Assembly: GCA_029070945.1 (NCBI GenBank)
Contig: JAIEBK010000057.1
Location: 4,428 to 42,910 of the forward strand
DNA: 38,483 bases
DNA from: Muribaculaceae bacterium
GTDB taxonomy: Bacteria; Bacteroidota; Bacteroidia; Bacteroidales; Muribaculaceae
Direction: 5' to 3'
Made by a program: the position numbers and the translations under genes. The notes beneath the pieces are model-generated. The model saw only the letters and a list, made by a program, of their open reading frames with translations, was not told the DNA's origin and did not search any database. Of the stretch, positions 19,742 through 29,108 are shown piece by piece (positions within the stretch are counted from its first letter, which is position 1; each line of letters opens with the position of its first letter).

Positions 19742-20005
19742 TTAGAGTGAGAGAATCTGAATGTTCTTGAAATCAAGATTTCCTTCGGCTTCAGCGCGCT
19801 TAAGTGCGGCATTAAGACCGATCTTGTTGATAGTGCGGAGAGCACGGGCGCTGACGCGGAGCTCAATCCACATGTCCTGTTCTACCCAATAGAACTTCTT
19901 GGTGTGCAGGTTCACATTGAATCTGCGTTTGGTGCGGCGCTTCGAGTGGGAAACGTTGTTGCCGACCGACGCTTTTTTGCCTGTAATCTGACAAGTCTTT
20001 GACAT
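19742..20005 (-). CDS. rpmB: 50S ribosomal protein L28
   Basis: [75 protein letters not shown]...; the internal ATG at 20005 is the likely start. Confidence 0.95.
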   Translation of the reverse strand: MSKTCQITGKKASVGNNVSHSKRRTKRRFNVNLHTKKFYWVEQDMWIELRVSARALRTINKIGLNAALKRAEAEGNLDFKNIQILSL

Positions 20006-20130
20006 GACTGAGGTTTGTTTTTTACTTCTATAAAAATTTAACTTTCGGATTGAGGCGGCCATCACAGTCTCATATCGCCGGACATTGCATCATGGTGCCC
20101 GGTTTTTAAGGATGTGCCACAAATCGGATG

Positions 20131-20138
20131 CAAAGTTA
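20131..20138 (-). promoter_or_regulatory. Putative -7 element (TAACTTTG) for rpmB operon
   Basis: CAAAGTTA on + strand = TAACTTTG on - strand. Confidence 0.5.
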
Positions 20139-20316
20139 CTAAAATTTACTGACTCATGCAAATTTTTATGGAATAAATTTTAAAATTTAAATTTAGTTTC
20201 TTAGTTGCTTATCTTATTTTAGCTATTTATCTTATCAAAGTTGAAGAACCTTCATACACACCACATGAAAAATCAATAAATAATACAGATTGTCCGACAC
20301 CAATAAAAAAAATTTT

Positions 20317-20324
20317 TATCTTTG
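20317..20324 (+). promoter_or_regulatory. Putative -7 element (TATCTTTG) for the tyrosine recombinase
   Basis: TATCTTTG matches TAnnTTTG, about 58 bp upstream of the ATG. Confidence 0.45.
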
Positions 20325-20381
20325 CATCTGCTTATATTTAAGTAGCTAAGGAAAATAAATAAGAATGTAAACTCATTGGAA

Positions 20382-21593
20382 ATGGCAACTATAAAAGTAA
20401 AGTTCAGACCATCCACAGCCTCCGGCAAAGAGGGTACAATCTATTATCAGGTGATCCATGACAGGAAACCCAGACAGATTACGACTGAATATAAAATATT
20501 CAGTTCTGAATGGAACTATCATAAGGCGACAGTCACATGCCACGGCGACGGGGCCAGACTTGCTTATCTTCTGTCTGTCAGAGAACGTATCAGGATTGAC
20601 ATGGATCGATTCGGAAGAATTGTTCATAAACTTGAAAAGACCCGACTGGAATATACTGCCGACGACGTTGTGGAGGAATATGAAAAGATGATCGAGGAAA
20701 ATTCAATTTTCAGATTTATGGAGGGTCTGATTACAAAGCTAAAAAATAATGGAAGGATCCGTACGGCAGAAACATACCGGGCATCGCTCAACAGTTTCAG
20801 ACGATTTAGAGAAGGGGAGGACGTAATGCTTGAATGTCTTAGCAGAGAGCTTATGGAATCATATGAATCATGGCTACGGCAGCGTGGCATCTCCCCAAAT
20901 ACAATTTCTTTCTACATCCGCATCCTCAGGGCTGTCTACAACCGGGCATTGGAAGATGGTCTGGTTGAAAATAGGGATCCGTTCAGGAAAGTATATACTG
21001 GAGTCGAGAAAACAGTCAAAAGGGCTTTGCCGATGAAAATAATAAAAAAGATTAAGAATATGGATCTGTCGTTCAAGCCGGAATTGGAATATGCGCGTGA
21101 TATGTTTATCCTGAGCTTCATGCTTAGAGGCATGAGTCTGATAGATATGGCATTCCTAAAGAAAAACGATCTGAGAAACGGTTATATCACATATCGAAGG
21201 AGGAAGACCGGTCAGAAACTTGTGGTTCAATGGACAAGGGACATGCAGGCGATTGTGGACAAATATCCCACACATCATGGCGACTATCTCCTTCCGATAA
21301 TCAGAAATCCGCATTCTATAGCGATTTATGCATATAGAAACGCCGGTTATGTCATCAACCGTCAGTTGAAATCCATAGCTGAGAGTCTGGAGTTATCTAT
21401 ACCGCTTACTATGTATGTGGCGCGTCACAGCTGGGCATCGGCCGCCAGAGCGAAGGGGATACCGACAAGTGTCATCAGCGAGGGGATGGGTCATGACTCC
21501 GAACTGACTACAAAGGTATATCTGGCAAGTCTGGACTCATCTGTGATAGACAGGGCTAACTCCATATTGCTAAAGGAGCTATGTCAAAGTTGA
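20382..21593 (+). CDS. Tyrosine-type site-specific recombinase/integrase (Bacteroidetes type)
   Basis: 403 aa from ATG at 20382 (the ORF-track start is a TTG). N-terminal Arm/SAM-like region; C-terminal catalytic motifs MLRGMSLIDMAFLKKNDL, YRRRKTGQKL, LTMYVARHSWASAARAKG, EGMGHDSELTTKVYLASLD. Confidence 0.9.
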   Translation: MATIKVKFRPSTASGKEGTIYYQVIHDRKPRQITTEYKIFSSEWNYHKATVTCHGDGARLAYLLSVRERIRIDMDRFGRIVHKLEKTRLEYTADDVVEEYEKMIEENSIFRFMEGLITKLKNNGRIRTAETYRASLNSFRRFREGEDVMLECLSRELMESYESWLRQRGISPNTISFYIRILRAVYNRALEDGLVENRDPFRKVYTGVEKTVKRALPMKIIKKIKNMDLSFKPELEYARDMFILSFMLRGMSLIDMAFLKKNDLRNGYITYRRRKTGQKLVVQWTRDMQAIVDKYPTHHGDYLLPIIRNPHSIAIYAYRNAGYVINRQLKSIAESLELSIPLTMYVARHSWASAARAKGIPTSVISEGMGHDSELTTKVYLASLDSSVIDRANSILLKELCQS

Positions 21594-21595
21594 AT

Positions 21596-22357
21596 CTATT
21601 CGTCAGCGAGGTCGTCCTCTTCTTCATAAGTGTCACGAAGCAGATTGATGAGCATTACCATTCCATGGGCGGTGGCCTGCTCAATGACATCGTTTCGGTT
21701 ACCCTTGAAATGACGGCATTCGCTGACGAGCTTACTGCCGTATTTTGCCCCTATCCAGACAGTACCGACGGGTTTGTATTTTGTGCCGCCGCCGGGGCCC
21801 GCGATTCCGGATGTCGATATCGCGCAGTCGCTTCTCATTAGTCTTGCCGCTCCCTCGGACATGGCTTCCACCACCTCACGGCTCACCGCACCTTTCTGGT
21901 CGATGAATTTCTGAGGCACACCTAAAATGTTTGTCTTGACATCATTGGCATAGCTGACGATACTGCCGAGAAAATACTCACTGCTTCCCGGCTGCTGGGT
22001 GATCCTATGGGCGATATTGCCGCCGGTGCAGCTCTCGGCGCAGGCCACAGTGAGTTCCCTTTCTTTAAGCAGATCACCGAGAACCTCCGCGAGTGTCTTA
22101 TCTTCATCGGCGATCACGTCTTTGTTGAAGATGTCACGAAGGCTCTGATGCAGACGGTTCATCTGGAAGCTCAGGATAGCTACGCCTCCATGCTGCCCGA
22201 TTAATGTGATTTTCGAGACAAGGAGTCCTGACTCGATCGCCACCTTGATATATTCCGGAAGATGGCTTTCAAAATGTTTCAGGATCCCGGTCAGTTCGTC
22301 GTGGGTATATCCATAGACCACTATGTGGCGTTTCTCTATATTGGGGACTTCATTCAT
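21596..22357 (-). CDS. CinA-related protein: KH-like linker plus C-terminal nicotinamide-nucleotide amidase (PncC) domain only
   Basis: 253 aa from ATG at 22357 (the ORF-track start at 22387 is a TTG inside tsaD). VACAESCTGGNIAHRITQQPGSSEYFLGSIVSYANDVKTNILGV, STSGIAGPGGGTKYKPVGTVWIG; no N-terminal COG1058/MoCF domain. Confidence 0.88.
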   Translation of the reverse strand: MNEVPNIEKRHIVVYGYTHDELTGILKHFESHLPEYIKVAIESGLLVSKITLIGQHGGVAILSFQMNRLHQSLRDIFNKDVIADEDKTLAEVLGDLLKERELTVACAESCTGGNIAHRITQQPGSSEYFLGSIVSYANDVKTNILGVPQKFIDQKGAVSREVVEAMSEGAARLMRSDCAISTSGIAGPGGGTKYKPVGTVWIGAKYGSKLVSECRHFKGNRNDVIEQATAHGMVMLINLLRDTYEEEDDLADE

Positions 22358-22376
22358 AATCTTCCAATGTCCGGTT

Positions 22377-23393
22377 TTATACTTCAACTTTAGAATAGGG
22401 AGGCAGGTCCAGAGGGCAGAACTCTCCTTCGAGATATTTGAAATATCCTGCTATGGCGACCATAGCGGCATTGTCTGTGGTAAAGCTGCGCTTCGGGATC
22501 CATGCTTTAATACCTTTGCGGCGGCAGAAATTCTCTATCGCTCCCCTGACTCCGGAATTGGCGGAAACACCTCCGCCGATAGCGACGGCTTTCACTCCGG
22601 TCTTCTCTACCGCTTTGGCGAGTTTATCGAGAAGAATATCTATGATGGTCTTCTGCAATGAGGCTGCCAGATCAGCTTTTCTTTTCTCTATGAAACCTGA
22701 GTCTGCCTTTAGGTTGTCACGTACAGTATAGAGAAAGGACGTCTTCAGTCCGCTGAAGGAATAGTCAAGTTCCGGAATATGTGGCCTGGCAAACTTAAAC
22801 GCGTCCGCATTTCCTTCGGCGGCCAGTCTGTCTATATGCGGACCACCGGGATAGGGGAGTCCCATTACTTTGGCGCATTTGTCAAACGCCTCCCCGGCGG
22901 CATCGTCGATGGTACTTCCGAGAATCTCCATATCGAAATATGAGCGGACGAGAATGATCTGGGAATTGCCTCCGGAGATGAGAAGACAGATGAATGGAAA
23001 TTCCGGGACTGCCTGACTGTCATCTTCCTTGATGAAATGACTGAGCACATGCCCATGCAGGTGATTGACATCGACAGTGGGAATATTAAGTCCGATGGCC
23101 ATGCCTTTGGCGAAAGATGTGCCTACAAGCAGCGAACCAAGCAGACCGGGACCGCGTGTAAAGGCGACCGCATCGAGATCTGACGGAGAAATTCCAGCCT
23201 GTCTGAGCGCTTCGCTTACTACCGGGACAATGTTTTGCTGATGGGCCCTGCTTGCAAGTTCGGGAACAACTCCGCCGAACTCCTGATGTACTTTCTGGCT
23301 GGCTATGACATTGCTCTTCAACAGCCCGTCCGATATGACGGCTGCGGAAGTGTCGTCGCAGCTTGATTCTATTCCAAGTATCGTTATGCTCAT
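22377..23393 (-). CDS. tsaD: tRNA N6-adenosine threonylcarbamoyltransferase
   Basis: 338 aa; ILGIESSCDDTSAAVI, VNHLHGHVLSHF, FICLLISGGNSQIILV, AIGGGVSANSGVR. Confidence 0.96.
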   Translation of the reverse strand: MSITILGIESSCDDTSAAVISDGLLKSNVIASQKVHQEFGGVVPELASRAHQQNIVPVVSEALRQAGISPSDLDAVAFTRGPGLLGSLLVGTSFAKGMAIGLNIPTVDVNHLHGHVLSHFIKEDDSQAVPEFPFICLLISGGNSQIILVRSYFDMEILGSTIDDAAGEAFDKCAKVMGLPYPGGPHIDRLAAEGNADAFKFARPHIPELDYSFSGLKTSFLYTVRDNLKADSGFIEKRKADLAASLQKTIIDILLDKLAKAVEKTGVKAVAIGGGVSANSGVRGAIENFCRRKGIKAWIPKRSFTTDNAAMVAIAGYFKYLEGEFCPLDLPPYSKVEV

Positions 23394-23433
23394 AAATAAA
23401 TCACTCGGAGAGGTTCCTGTTTTGTGTACAATG

Positions 23434-23441
23434 CAAAGTTA
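23434..23441 (-). promoter_or_regulatory. Putative -7 element (TAACTTTG) for tsaD
   Basis: CAAAGTTA on + strand, with a CAAA (TTTG on -) at 23462-23465 giving a 20-nt spacer. Confidence 0.55.
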
Positions 23442-23509
23442 ATACTAATTTTTGAAAGTTGCAAATCTGTTTTTTTTTATTTCATTGATGTAAAACCGTC
23501 TTTTTTTAT

Positions 23510-23517
23510 TAATTTTG
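23510..23517 (+). promoter_or_regulatory. Putative -7 element (TAATTTTG) for tamB
   Basis: TAATTTTG matches TAnnTTTG; about 70 bp upstream of the tamB ATG. Confidence 0.5.
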
Positions 23518-23589
23518 TATTTTATTGCGGGGCGAGTCCGGTCCGGATGCCGGTGTTTGTGTCGCTAAGCGGTATTTATTTATCAGCAG

Positions 23590-26500
23590 ATGAGTCGATT
23601 GAGATCGGTATATAATGTATTCAGGAGTGTAATCATGACTATGATTGTGCTTCTTGTCATTGTATATTTAGGTTTATACGTGGCTTTATCAGTGCCTTAT
23701 GTACAGAATCGGGTGAAAGACACTCTATGCGCCGAGTTATCTGAACTGTCAGGCGGCCGGATCTTGATAAAGACGCTTTCCGTACGTCCCTTCTCCGAGG
23801 TCCTGCTTACCGATGTCTCGCTCGATACTCCTGAAGGTGCCCGCTGTGCATCCATTGGCAAGGTTGCTGCCGGCATCGATCTGTGGAAATTATTGTCAGA
23901 CCGCAGGATTGTACTTAATTACGCCGAGATAATAGGACTTGACGTCAAAGTCACTCAGGAAGCGGAGAACTCTCCGCTTAATATCCAGTTTCTGATTGAT
24001 GCGTTTTCTCCTAAAGACAAAACAAAGCCCTCCGCAATATTCGATCTTAAGATCAGGAATATTGTAGTGAGGGATTCCCGTGTTTCTTTTTATAGACCTT
24101 GGATGGTCGATGAGTCAGGTGTAAAGCGTAGATTTTCTGAAATTGACATCTCTGGATTGAGGATGGATCTGAGTATACCTGAGCTTCGGAACGACATGTA
24201 TAGATTTGATGTCAGGAAAATACAGTTTGACGTCACTCCGGGAGTTAACGTACGGAGTCTGTCGGCACAGGTGACATATATCAAGGATCAGACAGGTAAA
24301 GGCAGTGACCGTCTCACAGTGAGGAACCTTAATGTAGATCTTCCAAACAGTTTTCTTGCGATAGGTGATGTCGACATATCATTGGACTCCGTGGATGATT
24401 TTGACGCTGAAGTCAATGGACAGCTGACTCCTTCAGACTTTTCTGCGTTTATTCCTCAGTTTGACGGTTTGGATTCACCATGGGATATCATTGTAGACGC
24501 ATCTCTGAAGGGGAAAGCTCTGGCGGTTTCGGAAATCCGTCTTGAACAGGAAGAATCACGATCTCTGATCCGGTTTTGTGGAGGCGTGGCTGACTATCAA
24601 AAGACTGACAGTCTTGATTTGTCTGTAGATGAACTTGAGATGGATCTATCACGTCAGTTAATAGCTAACGTAACGGCTCTTATCCCGGGGACGAATGATA
24701 AGTTGAAGAGCTCACTTAATTCTTTGGGCAGTATCAGGCTTGATATTGAAGGAAATATAAGATCAGGAGATGACGGTGAGGCCAGAGGTAAGGTCTTGAC
24801 AGATATCGGAAAAATTGACTTCTCTGGATCTGTCAGTAGAATTCATTCTAAGCGACCGAGGATTAAACTTTCGGCTGACGCTGAAAAAATTCAGCTTGAC
24901 AGGCTGCTTAGGACGAATAAGATAGGCAAGGTATCCGGAAGTCTTGAAGTTGACGTGACCGGCATTGACAAAAATGCGGAAGGTCATGCGAGATTGAACG
25001 CGGATGAATTTGTGTTGATGGGCAATCTGCTGAGCGGACTTACTCTTGAACTAAACAAGGAAAAAAGGGAGATCGATCTCACTCTTGACGCTTCATCTGA
25101 AGATATGACGGTGAAAGTTGACGGAATAGCCGAACTTGCAGGCCCTGATACCTGGATAGACGCAGATATGACTCTCTCTGGGTTCAATCCTGCGGAATTC
25201 GGAATAAAAGGGAAAATGGCCGATTGCAATCTGTCGGCTGAGTTAAGTGCCTTCGCAAGTGGCAATAATGCTGATAACCTTACTGGAATGCTTGACTTAA
25301 GGAATATCAACATTATAAGACCGGATGGAAGGCAACTGAAACTTCCTTCACTCTCGGTCGCAATCGATTCCATCGGCTGTGAGTCCACGGCGTATGACGG
25401 AAAATATAACGGTCAGTCTTTCCTGCGTGAAGTAAAGCTCAACAGCGACTGGCTCGATGCTCGTATGATCGGAAGGATCCTGCCTACGCGCCTGCCTGAT
25501 GAATTGAAGGATATGATAGGATGTGTTTTCCCGACGCTTATATCCGTACCTTTATTGCAGGATGGAGTTCCTCGTGAGAATGACTTCGATTATTTTGTGA
25601 ACATAAAGGGGGAACCCGCGCCATACGTATTTTTCGACACACCTGTACGCCCGCTCACCGACATTATCATCAAAGGATCCGTTGATGCAACTCATGGTAA
25701 GGCGTCGCTTAATGTCAGCACGCCTCATCTTCAGCAAGGAAAGAACAAGCTTATACGGGATGTCATCCTGACTGCTGATCTTGACGCTTTCCTCGGAATG
25801 TCGAAAATAAAGGCAGGCTTGATTTTCCCTGCCAAGAAAGGTGATGCGGAATTAGTGGCTGACATATATGCTATGCAGGACAAGGTAAATGTCAATCTTG
25901 GCATCAACCCAACTTTGGAGAGCATTGTGAAAGGTTCGGTATCGCTTGACGCGTCTTTTTCCCGGCAGCCTGATCCGTTCAGTCCGGAAGGTCAGCTCGC
26001 CGTAAATGTCGGGATCCTTCCTTCAGCTGTCACTGTCGATGATACGTCATGGCTGATAGCCAACGGAGGCATTGACTATTGCGGGAAGAAGATTTCCATC
26101 AGTAATTTTATGGTGAGTCATGAAGGCCAGTATGTGAAAATAGACGGAACCGCATCTGAACAGCCGGAAGATATAGTCACTGTCAGACTTAACGACATCG
26201 ATCTGGAATATATATTCAATCTGCTGAATATAAACTATGTCGCTTTCGGAGGCATGGCGACCGGTTCGGTCATAGGATCGCGTCTCCTTACCAAAACTCC
26301 TGAGGCAAGAACTGAGTTCCTGCGTGTGAAAGGGCTGAGCTATAATGGTGCGGTGCTTGGTGACGGTGATCTCGCTTCTGAATATGACGCCGAAAAGCAG
26401 AAGGTAGGAATATATGCGGTAGTAAGGGATCCCCTGACGCGTGAGCTCCGTGCGAATATCGACGGGGGGATCTGGGTCACACGCGATTCATTGAGTTTCG

Positions 26501-28209
26501 GATTTGATGCAAGAAAGATCAATGTCGGTTTTATGAAACCTTTTGTGTCTGCTTTCTGTTCCGATCTCTACGGAGAAGCTACGGGAAAATGTAAACTCTA
26601 CGGCTCATTCTCGGATATTGATCTTGTCGGCGATATTAAGGCGGATACGCTTTCGATGAAACTTGACTTCACTAATACATGGTATCATACCGGCAACGAC
26701 TCTGTATTCCTGCAAAAAGGCGTGATAGAAATACCTCCGCTGACTCTTTACGATGACGAGGGACACTCGGCAGAATTCAGCGGCTGGCTAAGACATCGGT
26801 ATTTTCATGACCCTGTCTTTAATTTCAGACTCAGAGACGCGAAGTCGCTTCTCTGCTATAATACGAATGAGAAGATAAATCCCCTGTGGTACGGTACAAT
26901 CTATGGATCTGGCCATGCTCAGATCACTGGAAATCCGGGTGTGATCGACATAGATATGAATATGACCACAGAAGAAGGCTCAAAGTTCTACTATGTCATA
27001 AGCGACACTGAAGATGTGGCTCAGTATTCATTCCTCTCCTTTACAGATAGGAAGAAGGCGCGGATGGAAGCGGCAAGGGTGGACAGTGTGCCTGACTATC
27101 TTAAGAAATTCAGAAAGCACACGGAAGAGATGGATGCCGTATCAAGCAATGTCATCCTGTCCATAAAGGGAACTGTCACCAATGACGCTCTTGTCACTCT
27201 TGTCATGGACCCACGCGCCGGCGACAATATAACGGCGCGTGGACAGGGAGCCTTGCAGATGGATTATAACCTTGCAAGCAATGACCTGAGAATGATAGGA
27301 ACATATGTCCTTGACGAAGGCAACTACAATTTCACTTTACAGGATATTATTATCAAGAACTTCAGCATCCGCAAGGGAAGCCTTATAAAGTTTGACGGTG
27401 ATCCGATGAAGGCCACTCTTGATATTGCTGCAACCTACAGGGTGAATACAAATCTGACGGATCTTGACAAGAGTTTCTCTACCGATAAGGAACTGAACCG
27501 GACCAATGTCCCTATAGACGCGGTGCTTCTTGTAGACGGACCGATGACAAATCCTGACATAACATTTGATATCGAGCTTCCGTCCCTTACATCCGATGTC
27601 GAGAGAAAGGTAAAGAGTATTGTATCGACTAATGACATGATGAGCCGGCAGATCATATATCTGCTTGCACTCAACAGGTTTTATACCCCTGAATATACAG
27701 GAGGACAGAGCAATGGAAGTGAGTGGTCGAGTATGGCTTCTTCCACGATATCATCACAGTTGAGCAATATCCTCAGCCAGATGACTGATAAGCTCGATGT
27801 CGCTCCTTCATTCAGGAGCGAGAAGGGAGACTTCTCCGATATGGAATTTGATCTTGCCTTGTCGTCGCGCCTCCTGAACAACCGTCTTCTTATCAACGGC
27901 AACTTCGGCTATCGAGACCGCTCTACGAGCAACACTCAATTTGTCGGAGACTTCGATATAGAATATCTTCTGAGTAAAAACGGCAATTTGCGTCTGAAGG
28001 CCTACAATCACTTTAATGATCAGAACTATTATCTTAGGTCTGCCCTCACCACTCAGGGTGTGGGTGTGGTTTTCCAGCGTGATTTCGACCGTCTGTTCAG
28101 AAGGCGTAAAAAGGATATGCCGAAAATCGGGAAGTCTGATACCGAAGCGTCTGAAGCGTCTTTGCATCAGGAAGAGACTGTTGAAGCAGTGATGGATTCG
28201 ATTCCCTGA
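23590..28209 (+). CDS. tamB: Translocation/assembly module TamB family protein (DUF490/AsmA-like)
   Basis: 1539 aa; N-terminal TM anchor (MTMIVLLVIVYLGLYVALSVPYVQNRV), long beta-rich repetitive body, C-terminal DUF490 region (LASNDLRMIGTYVLDEGNYNFTLQDIIIKNFSIRKGSLIKFDGDPMKATLDIAATYRV). Confidence 0.9.
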   Translation: MSRLRSVYNVFRSVIMTMIVLLVIVYLGLYVALSVPYVQNRVKDTLCAELSELSGGRILIKTLSVRPFSEVLLTDVSLDTPEGARCASIGKVAAGIDLWKLLSDRRIVLNYAEIIGLDVKVTQEAENSPLNIQFLIDAFSPKDKTKPSAIFDLKIRNIVVRDSRVSFYRPWMVDESGVKRRFSEIDISGLRMDLSIPELRNDMYRFDVRKIQFDVTPGVNVRSLSAQVTYIKDQTGKGSDRLTVRNLNVDLPNSFLAIGDVDISLDSVDDFDAEVNGQLTPSDFSAFIPQFDGLDSPWDIIVDASLKGKALAVSEIRLEQEESRSLIRFCGGVADYQKTDSLDLSVDELEMDLSRQLIANVTALIPGTNDKLKSSLNSLGSIRLDIEGNIRSGDDGEARGKVLTDIGKIDFSGSVSRIHSKRPRIKLSADAEKIQLDRLLRTNKIGKVSGSLEVDVTGIDKNAEGHARLNADEFVLMGNLLSGLTLELNKEKREIDLTLDASSEDMTVKVDGIAELAGPDTWIDADMTLSGFNPAEFGIKGKMADCNLSAELSAFASGNNADNLTGMLDLRNINIIRPDGRQLKLPSLSVAIDSIGCESTAYDGKYNGQSFLREVKLNSDWLDARMIGRILPTRLPDELKDMIGCVFPTLISVPLLQDGVPRENDFDYFVNIKGEPAPYVFFDTPVRPLTDIIIKGSVDATHGKASLNVSTPHLQQGKNKLIRDVILTADLDAFLGMSKIKAGLIFPAKKGDAELVADIYAMQDKVNVNLGINPTLESIVKGSVSLDASFSRQPDPFSPEGQLAVNVGILPSAVTVDDTSWLIANGGIDYCGKKISISNFMVSHEGQYVKIDGTASEQPEDIVTVRLNDIDLEYIFNLLNINYVAFGGMATGSVIGSRLLTKTPEARTEFLRVKGLSYNGAVLGDGDLASEYDAEKQKVGIYAVVRDPLTRELRANIDGGIWVTRDSLSFGFDARKINVGFMKPFVSAFCSDLYGEATGKCKLYGSFSDIDLVGDIKADTLSMKLDFTNTWYHTGNDSVFLQKGVIEIPPLTLYDDEGHSAEFSGWLRHRYFHDPVFNFRLRDAKSLLCYNTNEKINPLWYGTIYGSGHAQITGNPGVIDIDMNMTTEEGSKFYYVISDTEDVAQYSFLSFTDRKKARMEAARVDSVPDYLKKFRKHTEEMDAVSSNVILSIKGTVTNDALVTLVMDPRAGDNITARGQGALQMDYNLASNDLRMIGTYVLDEGNYNFTLQDIIIKNFSIRKGSLIKFDGDPMKATLDIAATYRVNTNLTDLDKSFSTDKELNRTNVPIDAVLLVDGPMTNPDITFDIELPSLTSDVERKVKSIVSTNDMMSRQIIYLLALNRFYTPEYTGGQSNGSEWSSMASSTISSQLSNILSQMTDKLDVAPSFRSEKGDFSDMEFDLALSSRLLNNRLLINGNFGYRDRSTSNTQFVGDFDIEYLLSKNGNLRLKAYNHFNDQNYYLRSALTTQGVGVVFQRDFDRLFRRRKKDMPKIGKSDTEASEASLHQEETVEAVMDSIP

Positions 28210-28243
28210 CTATATGAATTAAAAACTTAAGAAAGAGAAGAAT

Positions 28244-29053
28244 ATGATTTGGAATATCGGCGGACTGCTTGAAAAGATTGGATTTTCTTCCAGTTCCATA
28301 GGGTATGCGTTCAGCGGTGGAGGCGCCCGGGGATTCTCACATATAGGTGTTTTGAAGGCACTTGAACAGTTCGGAATATTTCCTGATGTAATGTCGGGTG
28401 TATCGGCGGGAAGTGTCGCCGCTGTAATGTATGGGGCCGGACTTACTCCTGACGATATGCTTCATTGTTTTGAAGACCTGTCGAAGGTGAAGGAATTCGT
28501 CACATGGAAGGTCCCGGGCAATTCATTGATGAGGATAGATAAGTTTGGTAAGCTTATAGAGTCGTGGCTTCCTGTACGGAATCTTGAGGATCTGAAGATA
28601 CCTACTATAGTTTGCGCTACGGATTTTCAGCATTGCAAATCCATAGGCTGGGCGAGAGGGGAGATTGTGCCGAGGGTGCTTGCATCCTGTTCTATTCCTA
28701 TCGTATTCGAACCGGTGAAGATAAAAGGAGGTGTATATGTCGACGGAGGAGTATTAAGAAATCTTCCGGCCTGGGCGGTGAGAAAATACTGTAAGACGCT
28801 CTACGGCATAAACTGTTCACCTTTCCATAATATCTGGCAGGATCCTACGAAACATAATTTGCTTGAGATCGCGTTGAGGAGCTATCAGCTGATGTCTAAG
28901 TCCAATATGGTCAACGACGCAAAGATGTGTGATATCCTCATCAATCTTCGGGGTGCGCACGCCATCGGAACCTTCGATGTTGCAAAGCTTCACCACATAG
29001 TGGAACTTGGCTATTCTACTGCCAGCAGAATCCTTGAGAAGAAGCTTAAATGA
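28244..29053 (+). CDS. Patatin-like phospholipase family protein (RssA-like)
   Basis: 269 aa; GGGARGFSHIGVLKALE oxyanion motif, GVSAGS nucleophile elbow, YVDGGVLRN Asp motif. Confidence 0.92.
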   Translation: MIWNIGGLLEKIGFSSSSIGYAFSGGGARGFSHIGVLKALEQFGIFPDVMSGVSAGSVAAVMYGAGLTPDDMLHCFEDLSKVKEFVTWKVPGNSLMRIDKFGKLIESWLPVRNLEDLKIPTIVCATDFQHCKSIGWARGEIVPRVLASCSIPIVFEPVKIKGGVYVDGGVLRNLPAWAVRKYCKTLYGINCSPFHNIWQDPTKHNLLEIALRSYQLMSKSNMVNDAKMCDILINLRGAHAIGTFDVAKLHHIVELGYSTASRILEKKLK

Positions 29054-29108
29054 GGATCGAAGGCTAAGTGACAAGTATTGGAAATGTAAGAAACTTTGAA
29101 TTTATATA

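Noticed and set aside
20100-21600. Complete integrative element around the recombinase
   Set aside because: Both sides are immediate housekeeping genes, no cargo genes are present, and I saw no flanking att-like direct repeats or tRNA gene.
28143-28160. Tandem GAAGCGTCT repeat (two copies) near the end of tamB
   Set aside because: Only two 9-bp copies encoding EASEAS in a likely disordered C-terminal tail; too small to suggest a variable repeat.
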